Positions 35,400-44,523 are shown, counted from the first letter of the stretch. The stretch: 64,000 nt of DNA from DASQYE01 sp036389095 (GCA_036389095.1 DASVQM010000008.1:1-64000); one strand, 5' to 3'. Program-made: numbers and translations. The notes: generated from the sequence alone by a model not told the origin.

Positions 35400-36647
35400 T
35401 CAGTAACGCTGCGGCGTACCGTGGACGCAGCGAACCGTGTCGCGTGCAATCAGCAACTCTTCGTCCGTCGGGATAACGTAAGCGGCGAGGCGCGCTCCGT
35501 CGCGGCTAATCAATCCCTCGCGCCCGCCCGTGTGGGCCCCGTTGCGCTCGGCGTCAAGCTCAAGCCCCATCCACTCAAGCCCCCGGCAGATCGCGGCCCG
35601 CACCTCCGCCGAGTTCTCGCCGATGCCGCCGGTGAAGATGATGGCGTCCGCTCCGCCCATCGCCGCCAGGTAAGCGCCGATATATTTGCGCGCACGATAA
35701 CAGAATATAGCTATCGCCAGCCGCGCCCTGCGATCATCATTCTCGTGGGCTTCGTCCAGCAGCTCGCGCATGTCGTTCGTGAGCCCGGAGATGCCGAGCA
35801 GGCCCGACTGCTTATTGAGCAGCGTCTCTGCCTCCTGCGAGGTCAATCCCTCTTTCGCCATGATGAAATCTATGATCGCCGGATCAATGTCACCCGCACG
35901 CGTGCCCATCACCAATCCTTCGAGCGGGGTCAGGCCCATCGAAGTATCAACGGAGTCGCCTGCACGAATCGCCGCCGCAGAACAGCCGTTGCCCAGGTGC
36001 ATCGTGATCACGTTTGTGCGTTCACGCGGAATGTCCAGGAGCTGGCGATAGCGATAGGCGACGTAGCGATGCGACGTGCCGTGAAATCCGTAGCGTCGGA
36101 TACGATGGCGACGATAGAGCTGGTAGGGCAAGGCGTAGAGATAGGCTTCGTCCGGCAGCGTCTGGTGAAAGGCCGTGTCGAAGACGGCGGCCTGCGGAAG
36201 CCCCGTGCCGAACACCTCGCGCGCCGCCATAATCCCCTTGAGGTTCGCCGGATTATGCAGCGGCGCAAGCTCTATACAATCCTCTATGCCGCGCAGGACT
36301 TCATCTGTAATGAGGACGGAATGAGTAAAGCGCTCGCCGCCGTGAACGACCCGGTGGCCCACCGCATGCACATCGGCCACGCTCTTGACCTCGCTGATAC
36401 CGGAATCCTCCGCGCAGGCCCATCGAAGTATCAACTCGACCGCCGCCCGCGTGTCGCGCAGCGGGGCGGTCGTTCGCTGCGGCGCATGCCCTTCAGCGCC
36501 GAGCGTAATGATCGCCTGACCGCCGATGCGCTCCAAGACGCCGCGCGCCAGCCTCCGGTCGGTGTTCTGCGCGATGCGCTCCAAATCCGTCGCAATCAGT
36601 TGAAACTTGACGGAAGAGCTGCCGCAATTAAGAACCAGAACATTCAT
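35400..36647 (-). CDS. ackA: acetate kinase
   Basis: AckA interconverts acetate plus ATP and acetyl phosphate. The chain starts MNVLVLNCGSSSVKFQLI. It contains GHRVVHGGE, FDTAFHQTLP, RYGFHGTSH, HLGNGCS and FTGGIGENS, all family hallmarks. The length of 415 residues is typical. The start is ATG at 36647; codons further upstream lie in repeat A4. No phosphotransacetylase gene (pta) is adjacent. Confidence 0.96.
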   Translation of the reverse strand: MNVLVLNCGSSSVKFQLIATDLERIAQNTDRRLARGVLERIGGQAIITLGAEGHAPQRTTAPLRDTRAAVELILRWACAEDSGISEVKSVADVHAVGHRVVHGGERFTHSVLITDEVLRGIEDCIELAPLHNPANLKGIMAAREVFGTGLPQAAVFDTAFHQTLPDEAYLYALPYQLYRRHRIRRYGFHGTSHRYVAYRYRQLLDIPRERTNVITMHLGNGCSAAAIRAGDSVDTSMGLTPLEGLVMGTRAGDIDPAIIDFIMAKEGLTSQEAETLLNKQSGLLGISGLTNDMRELLDEAHENDDRRARLAIAIFCYRARKYIGAYLAAMGGADAIIFTGGIGENSAEVRAAICRGLEWMGLELDAERNGAHTGGREGLISRDGARLAAYVIPTDEELLIARDTVRCVHGTPQRY

Positions 36648-36654
36648 AAGAGAA

Positions 36655-36761
36655 CAGTGACGAGTGACCTGGTGACAAGTGACGAGCAAAGACGAGATTC
36701 TATCTTGCCACTCGTCGCTTGTCACTCATCACTTGCCACTCGTCACTTGTCACTTGTCACT
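36655..36761. repeat. heptad inverted repeat, family A copy 4
   Basis: The right arm is the longest run seen: eight consecutive 7-base units of the type ttgtcac/tcgtcac. The left arm is cagtgac gagtgac ctggtgac aagtgac, with one 8-base unit. It fills the gap between the amidohydrolase stop (36743, inside the arm) and the ackA start, ending 7 bases from the latter. Confidence 0.87.
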
Positions 36762-38107
36762 GCTTTCTTGATCTCATGCATGCGCGCGCGCAGGCGTGCT
36801 TCGTCAACGGTCGTGACGTGCCCGTCGCGGAAGACTTCCCTGCCCGCGACGACCGTGAGCCGCACGTCGCGTCCCGAAGAGGCGAAGACGAGCGTATGAG
36901 CGGGATTGTGGATGGGGAGTTGATGCGCTCCGTCGAGACCGACGACTGTCAGGTCTGCCTGCAAGCCTTCGGCGAGCGCTCCCGTTTGACCTTCGAGGCC
37001 GAGAGCGCGTGCGCCGCCGAGCGTCGCCGCCATGAGCACATCGCGCGAATCGGTCAGACGCTTTGAGCCCGGCGGTCGAGCGTCCGCGCGTGACATCAAG
37101 GCGGCGAAGCGTGCCTCTTCCAGCATGTCGCAGGTATTATTGCTCGCCACCGAATCGCTGCCGAGGCCGACCTTCAAGCCTTGCTCGATGAAAGCCGCAA
37201 AGGGCGCATGTCCGTGTCCGAGCTTGGCGTTCGACTTCGGGCAATGAGCGACGCTCGCGCCAGCCTCTCTGATCCGCTCTATGTCCGCCTCGTCCACCCT
37301 GATGCAATGCGCGAGCAGCGGACGCGCGGCGAGCACGCCCGTCTCTCTCAAATATTGGATGGTCGAGAGGCCGGGCGCTCTCCACTCTATGCCGCGTCGA
37401 GCGAGACCTTCGGCGAACGGCCCGCGCCCTTCGCGCAGGAGCTGCTCTTCGGCGCGCGATTCAGCCGCGTGCATCATCAACGGCAACCCTTCTGCGATGG
37501 CGAAATCCGTAATCAGCTCAAGCTGCCGGGCGCTGACGGTATAGGGCGAATGCGGCGAGACGCCCGCGCGCACCAACGCGCTCTCGTACTCGCGCAGGCC
37601 ATACATCTTCTCGCGCAGTTTCGCGAAAAGATGTATGGCCAATCGTGGGTCCGGGCCGAAGCCTTCCTGGTAGACAGTCCCGCGAAGACCGACATCACAG
37701 AGCGCCCTGATGCTGGCGCTCGCCGCATCGCTCGAATCTCCCAGGCAAGTCACGCCCGCTCGCGCCGCTTCGACCGCCCCCCACGCGGCGGAAACGTAAA
37801 GATCATCCGGCGTCATACGTTCCAGGCGCGCGATGGTCAGCTTCCGCAGCCATCCGAAGAAATCATTCTCCATGTCTTCCAGGTAGCCGCGCATCGCCGT
37901 CAATTCCAGATGCGAATGCGCGTTGACGAAGCCCGGCAGAATCGCCGCCTCGCCGTAGTCCCGCGCGAGCGCCTCTGGAAACTTCGATAGAAGCGCGGCG
38001 CGTACTCCGACGCCGACGATGCGCGCGCCTTCAACGGCCACAGCGCCGTCCTCTATCATCCCCGACGAGATCGGCATCACCCATCTTGCGCAGTAAAGAG
38101 TCGTCAT
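36743..38107 (-). CDS. amidohydrolase, MTA/S-adenosylhomocysteine deaminase type
   Basis: A 454-residue metal-dependent hydrolase of the cytosine-deaminase/TrzA group. Metal ligands are in GFVNAHSHLEL (HxH), later His in LMMHAAES and LLAHCIRVDEAD, and Asp in LGSDSVASNN. Characterised relatives deaminate methylthioadenosine, S-adenosylhomocysteine, guanine or triazines; the substrate here is not certain. The last residues (AVTSDK) are encoded by the left part of repeat A4's right arm. Confidence 0.88.
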   Translation of the reverse strand: MTTLYCARWVMPISSGMIEDGAVAVEGARIVGVGVRAALLSKFPEALARDYGEAAILPGFVNAHSHLELTAMRGYLEDMENDFFGWLRKLTIARLERMTPDDLYVSAAWGAVEAARAGVTCLGDSSDAASASIRALCDVGLRGTVYQEGFGPDPRLAIHLFAKLREKMYGLREYESALVRAGVSPHSPYTVSARQLELITDFAIAEGLPLMMHAAESRAEEQLLREGRGPFAEGLARRGIEWRAPGLSTIQYLRETGVLAARPLLAHCIRVDEADIERIREAGASVAHCPKSNAKLGHGHAPFAAFIEQGLKVGLGSDSVASNNTCDMLEEARFAALMSRADARPPGSKRLTDSRDVLMAATLGGARALGLEGQTGALAEGLQADLTVVGLDGAHQLPIHNPAHTLVFASSGRDVRLTVVAGREVFRDGHVTTVDEARLRARMHEIKKAVTSDK

Positions 38108-38142
38108 TGTTTCCAGCTCAGATTTGAGACTCCCAAAGCAAA

Positions 38143-38275
38143 GAGATTAACAAGGGGAGGGACAGAGATTGTCAGGATGAAAACTAAAAGCAGGATAAGA
38201 TATAAAAGCATTGCTGCAATGAATGCTTCATCTCTTCCTCTTCATCCTGTCTCTCCTGTCCATCCCTCTTAATTC
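38143..38275. repeat. inverted repeat, family B copy 5
   Basis: Arms gattaacaaggggagggacag and ctgtccatccctcttaatt enclose a centre containing ataaaagcattgctgcaatgaatgc, the best conserved form of the family core. It lies between the MFS transporter stop (38297) and the amidohydrolase start (38107). Confidence 0.8.
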
Positions 38276-38296
38276 TGCTTTGGAAACTGTTCCGCT

Positions 38297-39754
38297 TCAA
38301 AAATTCTCGCCCTCAAGACTCGCCTGCCCGCTCGTGCCGGGCCCACGGCGTCGCAGCCGGAACCAGAGCAGGCCCGAAAGGGCGATCACAGTCCCCCCGG
38401 CAGCCGCGACCGGAGTAATGCCGTAAGTGTCTGCGGCAGCACCCGCCGCGAGCATAGAGCCGACCATCATCAGTGTCGTCAACGTCTCGTAGGAAGCGAA
38501 GACGCGCCCACCATAGCGGTCGTCCGTGCGCGTCATGATGATGGTTTGCTGCGCCGTCCACCAGATGGCGAAGTTGATCTCGCGCGCGACGAGCACGAGC
38601 GCTGCGCCCCAGAGCGTCGGCATCAGACTAAAGAGCGTCAGGCCGCAGCCGTCCAGGATCATCGAGCGACCCATGCGCGTGCCAAGAGTATTGCCAGCCG
38701 CGCTGTTGAAGCGTCGTGCGATGGGAGCGCCGATGACGCCGCCCAAGCCCATGGCGACAAACAGTACGGAGATACCGAAATCGGTCGGACGCGCCAGCAG
38801 CCCACCCACCTGAGCCAGGCCCAGACGCGCACCGAAGATACTGTAGAGAGCACGCGCCACGCCATTGCCCAGCCCCCATCCGGCGGCGACGATGAAGATC
38901 GCGCGAAGCACTCTATGGCCGCGCACGTAACGCAGGCCCTCGCGGAAATCGGCCGCGCCGCGCCTGAGAATGGCGCTCGGAGAAGGCCGCGAGCGTGCGG
39001 CGGCGGTCGCCGCGCTCGTCGCTACACTCAAGCGCTCTTGCACGTCAACGCTCCGCATAGCAATGCTCTGAGCGTCGTGACTCTCTAAGGCGCTTGCGCT
39101 CCTGCGCGTTGATGCCCTGATGCGGCGAATCATTTCGGCGGAGACGAGAAAGGTCGCGGCGTTGAGGATGAAAACGGGGCTGCGTCCGATGAAGGTTGCG
39201 ACGAGGCCGCCGAGGGCCGAGCCGATGGCGATGGTCGCGGCGGTCGTCGAAGCCGAGAGCGAATTTGCGCCGAGCAGCTCGTCGGCGCTATGTACGATGT
39301 TGGGAATCGAAGCTCGCTTGGCGGCGTTGAAGAAAGCCGAGACGGCAAACAGCGCCGCGCCGACGACGTAAACCAAGGGCAGGGCCGACCTCGCTCCAGC
39401 GATGAGGAATCCGAGCGCGAGCACAGAGCGCGCGATGTCAGACGCGATCATCACGCGGCGACGGTCAAGACGATCGACGACGACACCCGCGACGGGGCCG
39501 AAGATGAACAGAGGCAGGTGGCGCGAAATGGCATAGAGGGCAATCGCCAGGCCCTCTCGCTCGCGCCCGGCGAGTTGAATCGTTAAGGCGAGCACCGCGA
39601 TATTATTGAGCCAGTCGCCGATCTCCGAGATGACCTGGCCCGTCCACAGGCGACGAAAGTCGGCGTTGCCCCTGAGCAGTTGCCGGTAGGTCAAAGGCTT
39701 GCCCTCGGCTTGCAAGTCCTGACGTGGCTGGCCGCAGACCGGCGCACGCTCCAA
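38297..39754 (-). CDS. MFS transporter
   Basis: A 485-residue membrane protein with about 12 hydrophobic segments, of the MFS_3/enterobactin-exporter-like group (RRLWTGQVISEIGDWLNNIA near the N-terminus, loop VVDRLDRRRVMIASD between helices 2 and 3). It has an unusually long cytoplasmic loop between the halves (about residues 212-265), rich in Ser, Ala and Arg. It is probably an exporter; the substrate is unknown. The start is TTG at 39754; TTG at 39715 with AGGAC upstream is also possible. Confidence 0.85.
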   Translation of the reverse strand: MERAPVCGQPRQDLQAEGKPLTYRQLLRGNADFRRLWTGQVISEIGDWLNNIAVLALTIQLAGREREGLAIALYAISRHLPLFIFGPVAGVVVDRLDRRRVMIASDIARSVLALGFLIAGARSALPLVYVVGAALFAVSAFFNAAKRASIPNIVHSADELLGANSLSASTTAATIAIGSALGGLVATFIGRSPVFILNAATFLVSAEMIRRIRASTRRSASALESHDAQSIAMRSVDVQERLSVATSAATAAARSRPSPSAILRRGAADFREGLRYVRGHRVLRAIFIVAAGWGLGNGVARALYSIFGARLGLAQVGGLLARPTDFGISVLFVAMGLGGVIGAPIARRFNSAAGNTLGTRMGRSMILDGCGLTLFSLMPTLWGAALVLVAREINFAIWWTAQQTIIMTRTDDRYGGRVFASYETLTTLMMVGSMLAAGAAADTYGITPVAAAGGTVIALSGLLWFRLRRRGPGTSGQASLEGENF

Positions 39755-39800
39755 GATGTCAACAGAGTTTGCCTCGCGCTCAACATGACATCCTGCCGCC

Positions 39801-40394
39801 TTACCGCCCCACCGCCTTCTGCCCTTTGCTCTCTTTCAGCTTGCGATAGCGTTCGAGGATTGAAGTGACGTAGGCACGCGTCGAGGGGATGTCTATGCGC
39901 GCGACGAACTCGTCGGCGGTGAGCGGCCTCGCTCGGTCGCCGACGCGATTCCAGTCGGCGGCGCGGCTCGGCCCGGCGTTGTAGCCTGCGATCATGCGCG
40001 CTTCCGCGCCGGGCGTATCGCGGTACTGCTGGTAGAGCTTTTCCAGATACCAGCAACCGATCTGGATATTACGCTCAGGGTCGCGCAACACGCTCTCTGG
40101 GTCGCGCCCCATCTGTCGCTCAAGGTCGCGCATCCCAGTCTCGGCGGCCCACTCGCGCCCGACCGTCGGCGTCACCTGCATCAATCCGATCTCTTCGTCA
40201 GCGCCCGTCTTCCACGGACGAAAATAGGTCTCTTCGTACATCACAGACCAGACGAGGTCGGGGTCCAGGCGGTAGACGGCGGCCTGACGCGCGATCATGG
40301 CATCGTAGCGATGAATCCAGTACTGGTTGAAATAGTAAGCGCCGACGGCGGCGAGGCTGAGCAGGATGAGAAGGATGGGAACGGCACGTTTCAT
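39801..40394 (-). CDS. lytic transglycosylase (SLT domain)
   Basis: A 197-residue protein with an N-terminal membrane anchor or signal (residues 5-22) and a C-terminal SLT domain. The catalytic glutamate is in MYEETYFRPW, followed by EIGLMQVTP and AGYNAGPSRA, all typical of family 1 transglycosylases such as Slt70 and MltC. It cleaves peptidoglycan glycan strands in the periplasm. It is a small, single-domain member. Confidence 0.9.
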   Translation of the reverse strand: MKRAVPILLILLSLAAVGAYYFNQYWIHRYDAMIARQAAVYRLDPDLVWSVMYEETYFRPWKTGADEEIGLMQVTPTVGREWAAETGMRDLERQMGRDPESVLRDPERNIQIGCWYLEKLYQQYRDTPGAEARMIAGYNAGPSRAADWNRVGDRARPLTADEFVARIDIPSTRAYVTSILERYRKLKESKGQKAVGR

Positions 40395-40480
40395 CTAAAG
40401 TCCGAAGTCGGTCGCCTGGTGTCTGCGTCGCGCTCTCGTGGGCCAACGGCTTCCAGACTCCAGACTTTAAATTCACCAGA

Positions 40481-41269
40481 TCAGTTTCGACGTTTCAGGG
40501 AGTCCCAGAAGAGAGCGGTCGCGTAGGCGCGGTCTACGCCTTCATAGCGCGAGCGCAAGGCACGCTCATCGAGTACATGCCCTTGGAGCCAGACTTCCGC
40601 CGTCAGTGTCGCGCCCGCCGAGAGTGCGCCGCCGCGCAGCGCACGACGATTGATAAGCACTTCGAGCTTGAGCCGTTCAAGGTCGAGGTAGACCCAGTAG
40701 AGCTCGCTGCCGGAGAGAGGATTGCGAAGCGGCTTGAAAGCGATGACGCGTCCCGTCAGGCTCCAATCGTTTTCATGCGCGGCGCGCGAGGGCGCGCATT
40801 TTTCGAGCGGCTGCCAGCGAGCCTTCGCTGGGCGGTCGCAGACGCGCGCGCGATAGGCCAGCCCGCACAAGCCGACGTGTAATTCCTGAGCGCGAAAGCC
40901 GCCCGCGCCGACCTCCGTCAAATTCTGTAGCTCGAAGAGCACTTCCGTATCCGCGCCGTCGCAGTAACCGTGGATGACGGCCTCGCCCTCTTCGTCGTAT
41001 TCGGTCAAAGCCCAGGGGCTGATGCGCTGCGTGTAGCGTGCGCGGAAACCGGGACGACAATCCGCGTAAAAGATGTCGCCCGTCCCGGACTCGTAGAGCA
41101 CAGTCCAGACTTCCAATCCCTCGCCCAGCTTCCAACAGCGGCCATGCAGCACGGCCCCGCGCCGCGAAAGCTGCGTCGGCTCGCCCTGATCGCCCGCGCG
41201 CTCGGCCAGATAGTTGAAAGCCTTCTCGCTCGGAACTTCCAACCCGATCGTCTCAAACGTCACATCCAT
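40481..41269 (-). CDS. hypothetical protein
   Basis: A 262-residue cytoplasmic protein of unrecognised family. It begins MDVTFETIGLEVPSEKAFNYLAERAG and has several aromatic- and glycine-rich strands (GEGLEVWTVLYESG, IHGYCDGADTEVLFELQNL), so it is probably beta-rich. No membrane segment is seen. The start at 41269 is preferred to an in-frame ATG 14 codons earlier because the latter runs into repeat E2. Confidence 0.7.
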   Translation of the reverse strand: MDVTFETIGLEVPSEKAFNYLAERAGDQGEPTQLSRRGAVLHGRCWKLGEGLEVWTVLYESGTGDIFYADCRPGFRARYTQRISPWALTEYDEEGEAVIHGYCDGADTEVLFELQNLTEVGAGGFRAQELHVGLCGLAYRARVCDRPAKARWQPLEKCAPSRAAHENDWSLTGRVIAFKPLRNPLSGSELYWVYLDLERLKLEVLINRRALRGGALSAGATLTAEVWLQGHVLDERALRSRYEGVDRAYATALFWDSLKRRN

Positions 41270-41286
41270 AAAAATTTCAGAGAGTA

Positions 41287-41355
41287 GAATGCCAGGTGTC
41301 AGTGATTTCAATCGTTAGTGTACTGCATTAACTAACATCTGACATCCGGCATCTT
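41287..41355. repeat. heptad inverted repeat, family E copy 2
   Basis: The left arm atgccaggtgtcag pairs with ctgacatccggcat on the right, whose units are catctga, catccgg, catctta. It lies between the hypothetical gene and the 76-residue gene. It covers the stop codon of the latter. Confidence 0.75.
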
Positions 41356-41584
41356 ATCTGGCCGCGCGCTTGCGGCGTCCGCGAGCCGTGCTGTCTTCCT
41401 GCGCCGTTTCCTCTGCGCGAGGCGCACGACTCTTATAGCCGCGAATGTTACGCTCGGCCCCGTGTTGCGGGCGGACGCCAGATCGCACCATCTCGGCGAA
41501 GAGGTCTACGTCATAATCAGCATCACGCGACATCTCCTCACGAATCGCGTGCAGCATCTCAAGAAATCTGGGCTTCCGATACAT
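41354..41584 (-). CDS. small protein, possible antitoxin partner of the PIN gene
   Basis: A 76-residue protein beginning MYRKPRFLEMLHAIREEMSRDADYDVDLFAEMVR, a helical pattern often found in small proteins encoded beside PIN-domain genes. The second half is basic (Arg/Lys-rich tail). It lies 91 bases downstream of the PIN gene on the same strand, with repeat A5 between them. An antitoxin role is an inference from this neighbourhood only. The in-frame codons upstream of 41584 are read from the repeat. Confidence 0.55.
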   Translation of the reverse strand: MYRKPRFLEMLHAIREEMSRDADYDVDLFAEMVRSGVRPQHGAERNIRGYKSRAPRAEETAQEDSTARGRRKRAAR

Positions 41585-41590
41585 AAAATG

Positions 41591-41667
41591 CAGTGACTTG
41601 GTGACAAGTGACTTGGTGACAAGAGAAAAGCTTGAGACCAGGCTCGTCACTTGTCACCAGGTCACTG
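41591..41667. repeat. heptad inverted repeat, family A copy 5
   Basis: Units alternate between seven and eight bases: cagtgac, ttggtgac, aagtgac, ttggtgac on the left and cgtcact, tgtcac, caggtcactg on the right, around aaaagcttgagaccaggc. It lies 8 bases after the PIN gene stop, separating it from the small gene at 41354-41584. Confidence 0.85.
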
Positions 41668-41675
41668 TTTTTCCG

Positions 41676-42164
41676 TCAATCGTCACTTCTCTCCGTTCTC
41701 TCTGTTGCTTCCGAAACCAGGAACTCCGGTGTGACGATCATCGGGACGAAAAACCCGGCAGCCGTATTGAAGAGGCGAATGCGCGCCTGACGACGCACAT
41801 TGGCCAGATGTCCGAAATTCCAAGTTACTAAATAATCTATTTTGTGAAATGAGGCAACGGCGACATGCAGGGCGTCGGCGATATACTTGCGATGAAAGAT
41901 GCCGCGAGCGATGTAGCCTTCGGCGAGGATGGCCGCCTCCTCTGTGAGCTCGACCTCTTCGAGCGGCTCTGCGAGCTTCAGGTATCCGGTGCGATGCGGC
42001 TCAGGGATGCGCTCCAACTCGCGCGGGACCAGAGGCGAGACGACCGCACGATACTCCGGCAATTCATGCTCCCACCAGCGAATGGTCAGGTCGCGGCGAA
42101 ACGGCTCGCCGTTGTCCAGGTATGCGCCGATGACGGAGGTTTCCAGATAGAGGCTTTGTTTCAT
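41676..42164 (-). CDS. PIN-domain protein (VapC-like)
   Basis: A 162-residue protein with a PIN fold. The first acidic position is Glu in LYLETSVIGAYLD (usually Asp), the second Glu lies in RELERI, and the later acidic site is in IADALHVAVA, followed by TWNFGHL. PIN proteins are Mg-dependent ribonucleases and the group includes VapC toxins. The stop of the upstream TPR/retropepsin gene overlaps its ATG by four bases, which is unusual for a classic toxin-antitoxin pair, where the antitoxin is usually the coupled gene. Confidence 0.8.
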   Translation of the reverse strand: MKQSLYLETSVIGAYLDNGEPFRRDLTIRWWEHELPEYRAVVSPLVPRELERIPEPHRTGYLKLAEPLEEVELTEEAAILAEGYIARGIFHRKYIADALHVAVASFHKIDYLVTWNFGHLANVRRQARIRLFNTAAGFFVPMIVTPEFLVSEATERTERSDD

Positions 42165-43765
42165 AGCTGGCCGACCCCGATGCTCAGGCGCGTGGGATTC
42201 TCCGATTCCGGCGTCGTCTCAAGAGGCTCAAGGCGCAGGAAGCCTTTCTGGAAATCGAAGGTCAGTCGAAAGTATCGCAGGAAATTTCCGCCGATGATAC
42301 CCGTCTGCTCAAACCCGGCGGTCTCGTTGATGGGGTCCATATCGAGCACCGCCGCCGTCAGTTTTTCGCGCGTATAAGAGCCGAAGGAGATGCGCGGCAG
42401 CATCAGCACCTTGACGTTGTCGGCCACTCCGGCTGAGCCGTAAATCCGCAGCCGCAGGTTCTGATCGAAGCGCGCGAGGTCTTCACGCTCCAACAGATTC
42501 TCGGAGACGACGGAGACGGTCGCGCCCGTATCGATGATGAAGTTGAGCGGTTTCTCGACGCTCTCGATGAGCACCTCGCCGCTTAGAAATCCGGCGGAGG
42601 TGGTTCGCAGCGGCAGCTCTATCCCAGGCTTTGCCGCCTCTGCCGTTGCGGCGGTGCTCGCCGGGCGCTGGCGCGCAAGCGTCAGGGTGCGCGTCCCGTA
42701 GTCAACCGTGGAGATATACTTCGAGATGACGGAGAGACCTATATAACCGTCGACGTGCAGCCTGTCGTTGTAGAAGCGGCGTATGTAGACCGGCACGTTC
42801 GAGATGCGCACCTCGCCGATCTCTAACGAATTGAGAAAACCGTAAACGATGTCGAAGCGCCCGCCGCCGCCGACGGCCCTTGCTGCGCCGCCGCGCGCGA
42901 CGGGGCGCAGGCGCAAACGCTGCGCAGTGTCCTCGGAGATGACGGACATGCCTGAGCCGGTGTCGAGCACGAAGCGCAAAGGCTCCTTCTCGCCGTTGAC
43001 GCGCACCAGCAGCAGCGGGCGATTGTCGGTCGCGTCAAACTCCACTTCCGTCCGATTAGACCCGCTGAGGACGTAGAGCGTGCTCTGCTGGCCCAGGTAA
43101 CGAAGAAAATCAATGAGGCCGCGAATGCGCGCGCGGCGGTCGGCATCCGTGCGCGGCGCGATGGTGAGAAAGCGCTCGTAGGCGTCGGCGGCCTCTTTAT
43201 AATGTTCTGTGCGCGCCGATGCCTGCGCGAGGTTAAAGAGGAAGTCCGGCTCGTCCGGCGCAAGGAAGGCGGCGCGGCGCAACCCTGTCAGGCTCGCGCT
43301 CGCGCGGTTCTCGTAGAAGTCAACCATCGCCAGCCCGGCGATAGCCAGCGCCTCGTCCTCCTTCAAGCTGAGAGCCGTGCGAAACTCTTCAACCGAGAGG
43401 CGAAAGTCGCCAGCCGCCAGCACGACAGCGCCGAGCAGCGCATGGGCGCGTGCAGAGAGCGGGTCGGACGTGATGACGCGCGCGGCTTGATCATAAGCGT
43501 CCTGCAAATCTCTCTTCTTGTAGAGCGTGTAGCTCAGGCCGAGTCGCGCATCCTTATCGCGCGCATTCCTGGCGAGCAGCTCGCGGAACAGCTTTTCCGC
43601 CAGCTCATACTCGCCCTCGCGCAGAGCCCGTGTGGCCCGCTCACGCTCCTTCTCCGCCGCCTCGACGACCGGCGGCACGCTCGCGCCCGCAATCAACATG
43701 GCGACGATTGCCAGGCAACCTGCCGCCAGCAGCCGCGCTCCTCTTTTCGTTTGACGATTCAGCAT
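42161..43765 (-). CDS. TPR protein with two retropepsin-like aspartic protease domains
   Basis: A 534-residue exported protein. The signal peptide covers residues about 10-33. TPR-like helices run to about residue 220. Two retropepsin-like domains follow, each with its own active-site motif: VLDTGSGMSVIS (first) and IIDTGATVSVVS (second). Retropepsins act as dimers with one DTG per subunit; having both in one chain would allow a single-chain active site. It overlaps the PIN gene by ATGA. The substrate is unknown. Confidence 0.85.
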   Translation of the reverse strand: MLNRQTKRGARLLAAGCLAIVAMLIAGASVPPVVEAAEKERERATRALREGEYELAEKLFRELLARNARDKDARLGLSYTLYKKRDLQDAYDQAARVITSDPLSARAHALLGAVVLAAGDFRLSVEEFRTALSLKEDEALAIAGLAMVDFYENRASASLTGLRRAAFLAPDEPDFLFNLAQASARTEHYKEAADAYERFLTIAPRTDADRRARIRGLIDFLRYLGQQSTLYVLSGSNRTEVEFDATDNRPLLLVRVNGEKEPLRFVLDTGSGMSVISEDTAQRLRLRPVARGGAARAVGGGGRFDIVYGFLNSLEIGEVRISNVPVYIRRFYNDRLHVDGYIGLSVISKYISTVDYGTRTLTLARQRPASTAATAEAAKPGIELPLRTTSAGFLSGEVLIESVEKPLNFIIDTGATVSVVSENLLEREDLARFDQNLRLRIYGSAGVADNVKVLMLPRISFGSYTREKLTAAVLDMDPINETAGFEQTGIIGGNFLRYFRLTFDFQKGFLRLEPLETTPESENPTRLSIGVGQL

Positions 43766-43779
43766 GGGGGAAAAGCCTC

Positions 43780-43870
43780 AAGGCGGAAGGCGGAAGGCGG
43801 AAGGCGGAATGGTTGAATCAATTGCGAGTTGAATGATTCGATCAATGCTTTCACTTCATCCTTCCGCCTT
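43780..43870. repeat. heptad inverted repeat, family C (intergenic copy)
   Basis: The left arm is four copies of aaggcgg in tandem. The right arm is cttccgcctt. The centre gaatcaattgcgagttgaatgattc is itself a hairpin. It fills the gap between the glycosylase gene (stop at 43876) and the TPR/retropepsin gene start. Confidence 0.83.
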
Positions 43871-43875
43871 CGTCC

Positions 43876-44523
43876 TTATTTCAAAATCTCTCCGGTCTTC
43901 ATTGACCAGAGCACCAAGTCTAGCTCGTCGAAGTCTACGCCGACATCGAGGGCGAAGGCTTTGAGCCGTTCTTCCGTTGTCAGATAGCGCGCTCGCGTAG
44001 AGGGCGGCTGCGGCGAGTCCGTCACGCCCAGCTCGGCCAGGCTGCGCAGGATATGCTTGTCAAGAATGGCGTAGCCGCTGAAACCTATGTTGCGCAGGAA
44101 GTGGCTCGCTTCCTTATACCCGAGCCCTTTGACGCGTCGCTCGCGAGCCAGCCAGTCGCGGCGCTCAAGCGGGTCTGTGAAACTCATGAGCCGCTCGCGC
44201 AGGCGCATCCCGCAATCCTCCAATAAGTAATCGCGCGTCGTGACGATGTAGCCCGGGCGAGCCGCAGGATAACGATGAGCACGCGCTTCGACAAGCGCTC
44301 TTGTCATCTCTTCACGCGAGCCTTCAAAGAGAAACGGCCTAACGGCCTCGACCGCCTTGAGGCCCATGCGCGCCGACGCTCCCGCCGTGAAGATGCAATA
44401 GACCAGCTCTTCCCAGAGCCGCGCATCGGTTCCCTTCTGCCAGACGGCGCGAAACTCCGCGAGCCGCGACTTGATCTCCCGGTGTCGAGCCCTATGCGTC
44501 GCACGCACGTCATCAATTGTCAC
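43876..44523 (-). CDS. N-glycosylase/DNA lyase, Ogg2 type
   Basis: A 215-residue helix-hairpin-helix DNA glycosylase of the Ogg2 (archaeal/bacterial 8-oxoguanine) family. Diagnostic blocks are ELVYCIFTAGASARMGLKAVEAV, the catalytic Lys in VKGLGYKEASHFLRNIGF and the catalytic Asp in AILDKHILRSL. It removes 8-oxoguanine from DNA and nicks the strand. GTG at 44523 is chosen because it gives the family N-terminus. The open frame extends upstream without clear homology. Confidence 0.85.
   Translation of the reverse strand: MTIDDVRATHRARHREIKSRLAEFRAVWQKGTDARLWEELVYCIFTAGASARMGLKAVEAVRPFLFEGSREEMTRALVEARAHRYPAARPGYIVTTRDYLLEDCGMRLRERLMSFTDPLERRDWLARERRVKGLGYKEASHFLRNIGFSGYAILDKHILRSLAELGVTDSPQPPSTRARYLTTEERLKAFALDVGVDFDELDLVLWSMKTGEILK

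Noticed and set aside
35421..36899. A 492-codon open frame on the plus strand opposite ackA
   Set aside because: It mirrors the ackA codons and runs into repeat A4; the minus-strand product is an unmistakable acetate kinase.
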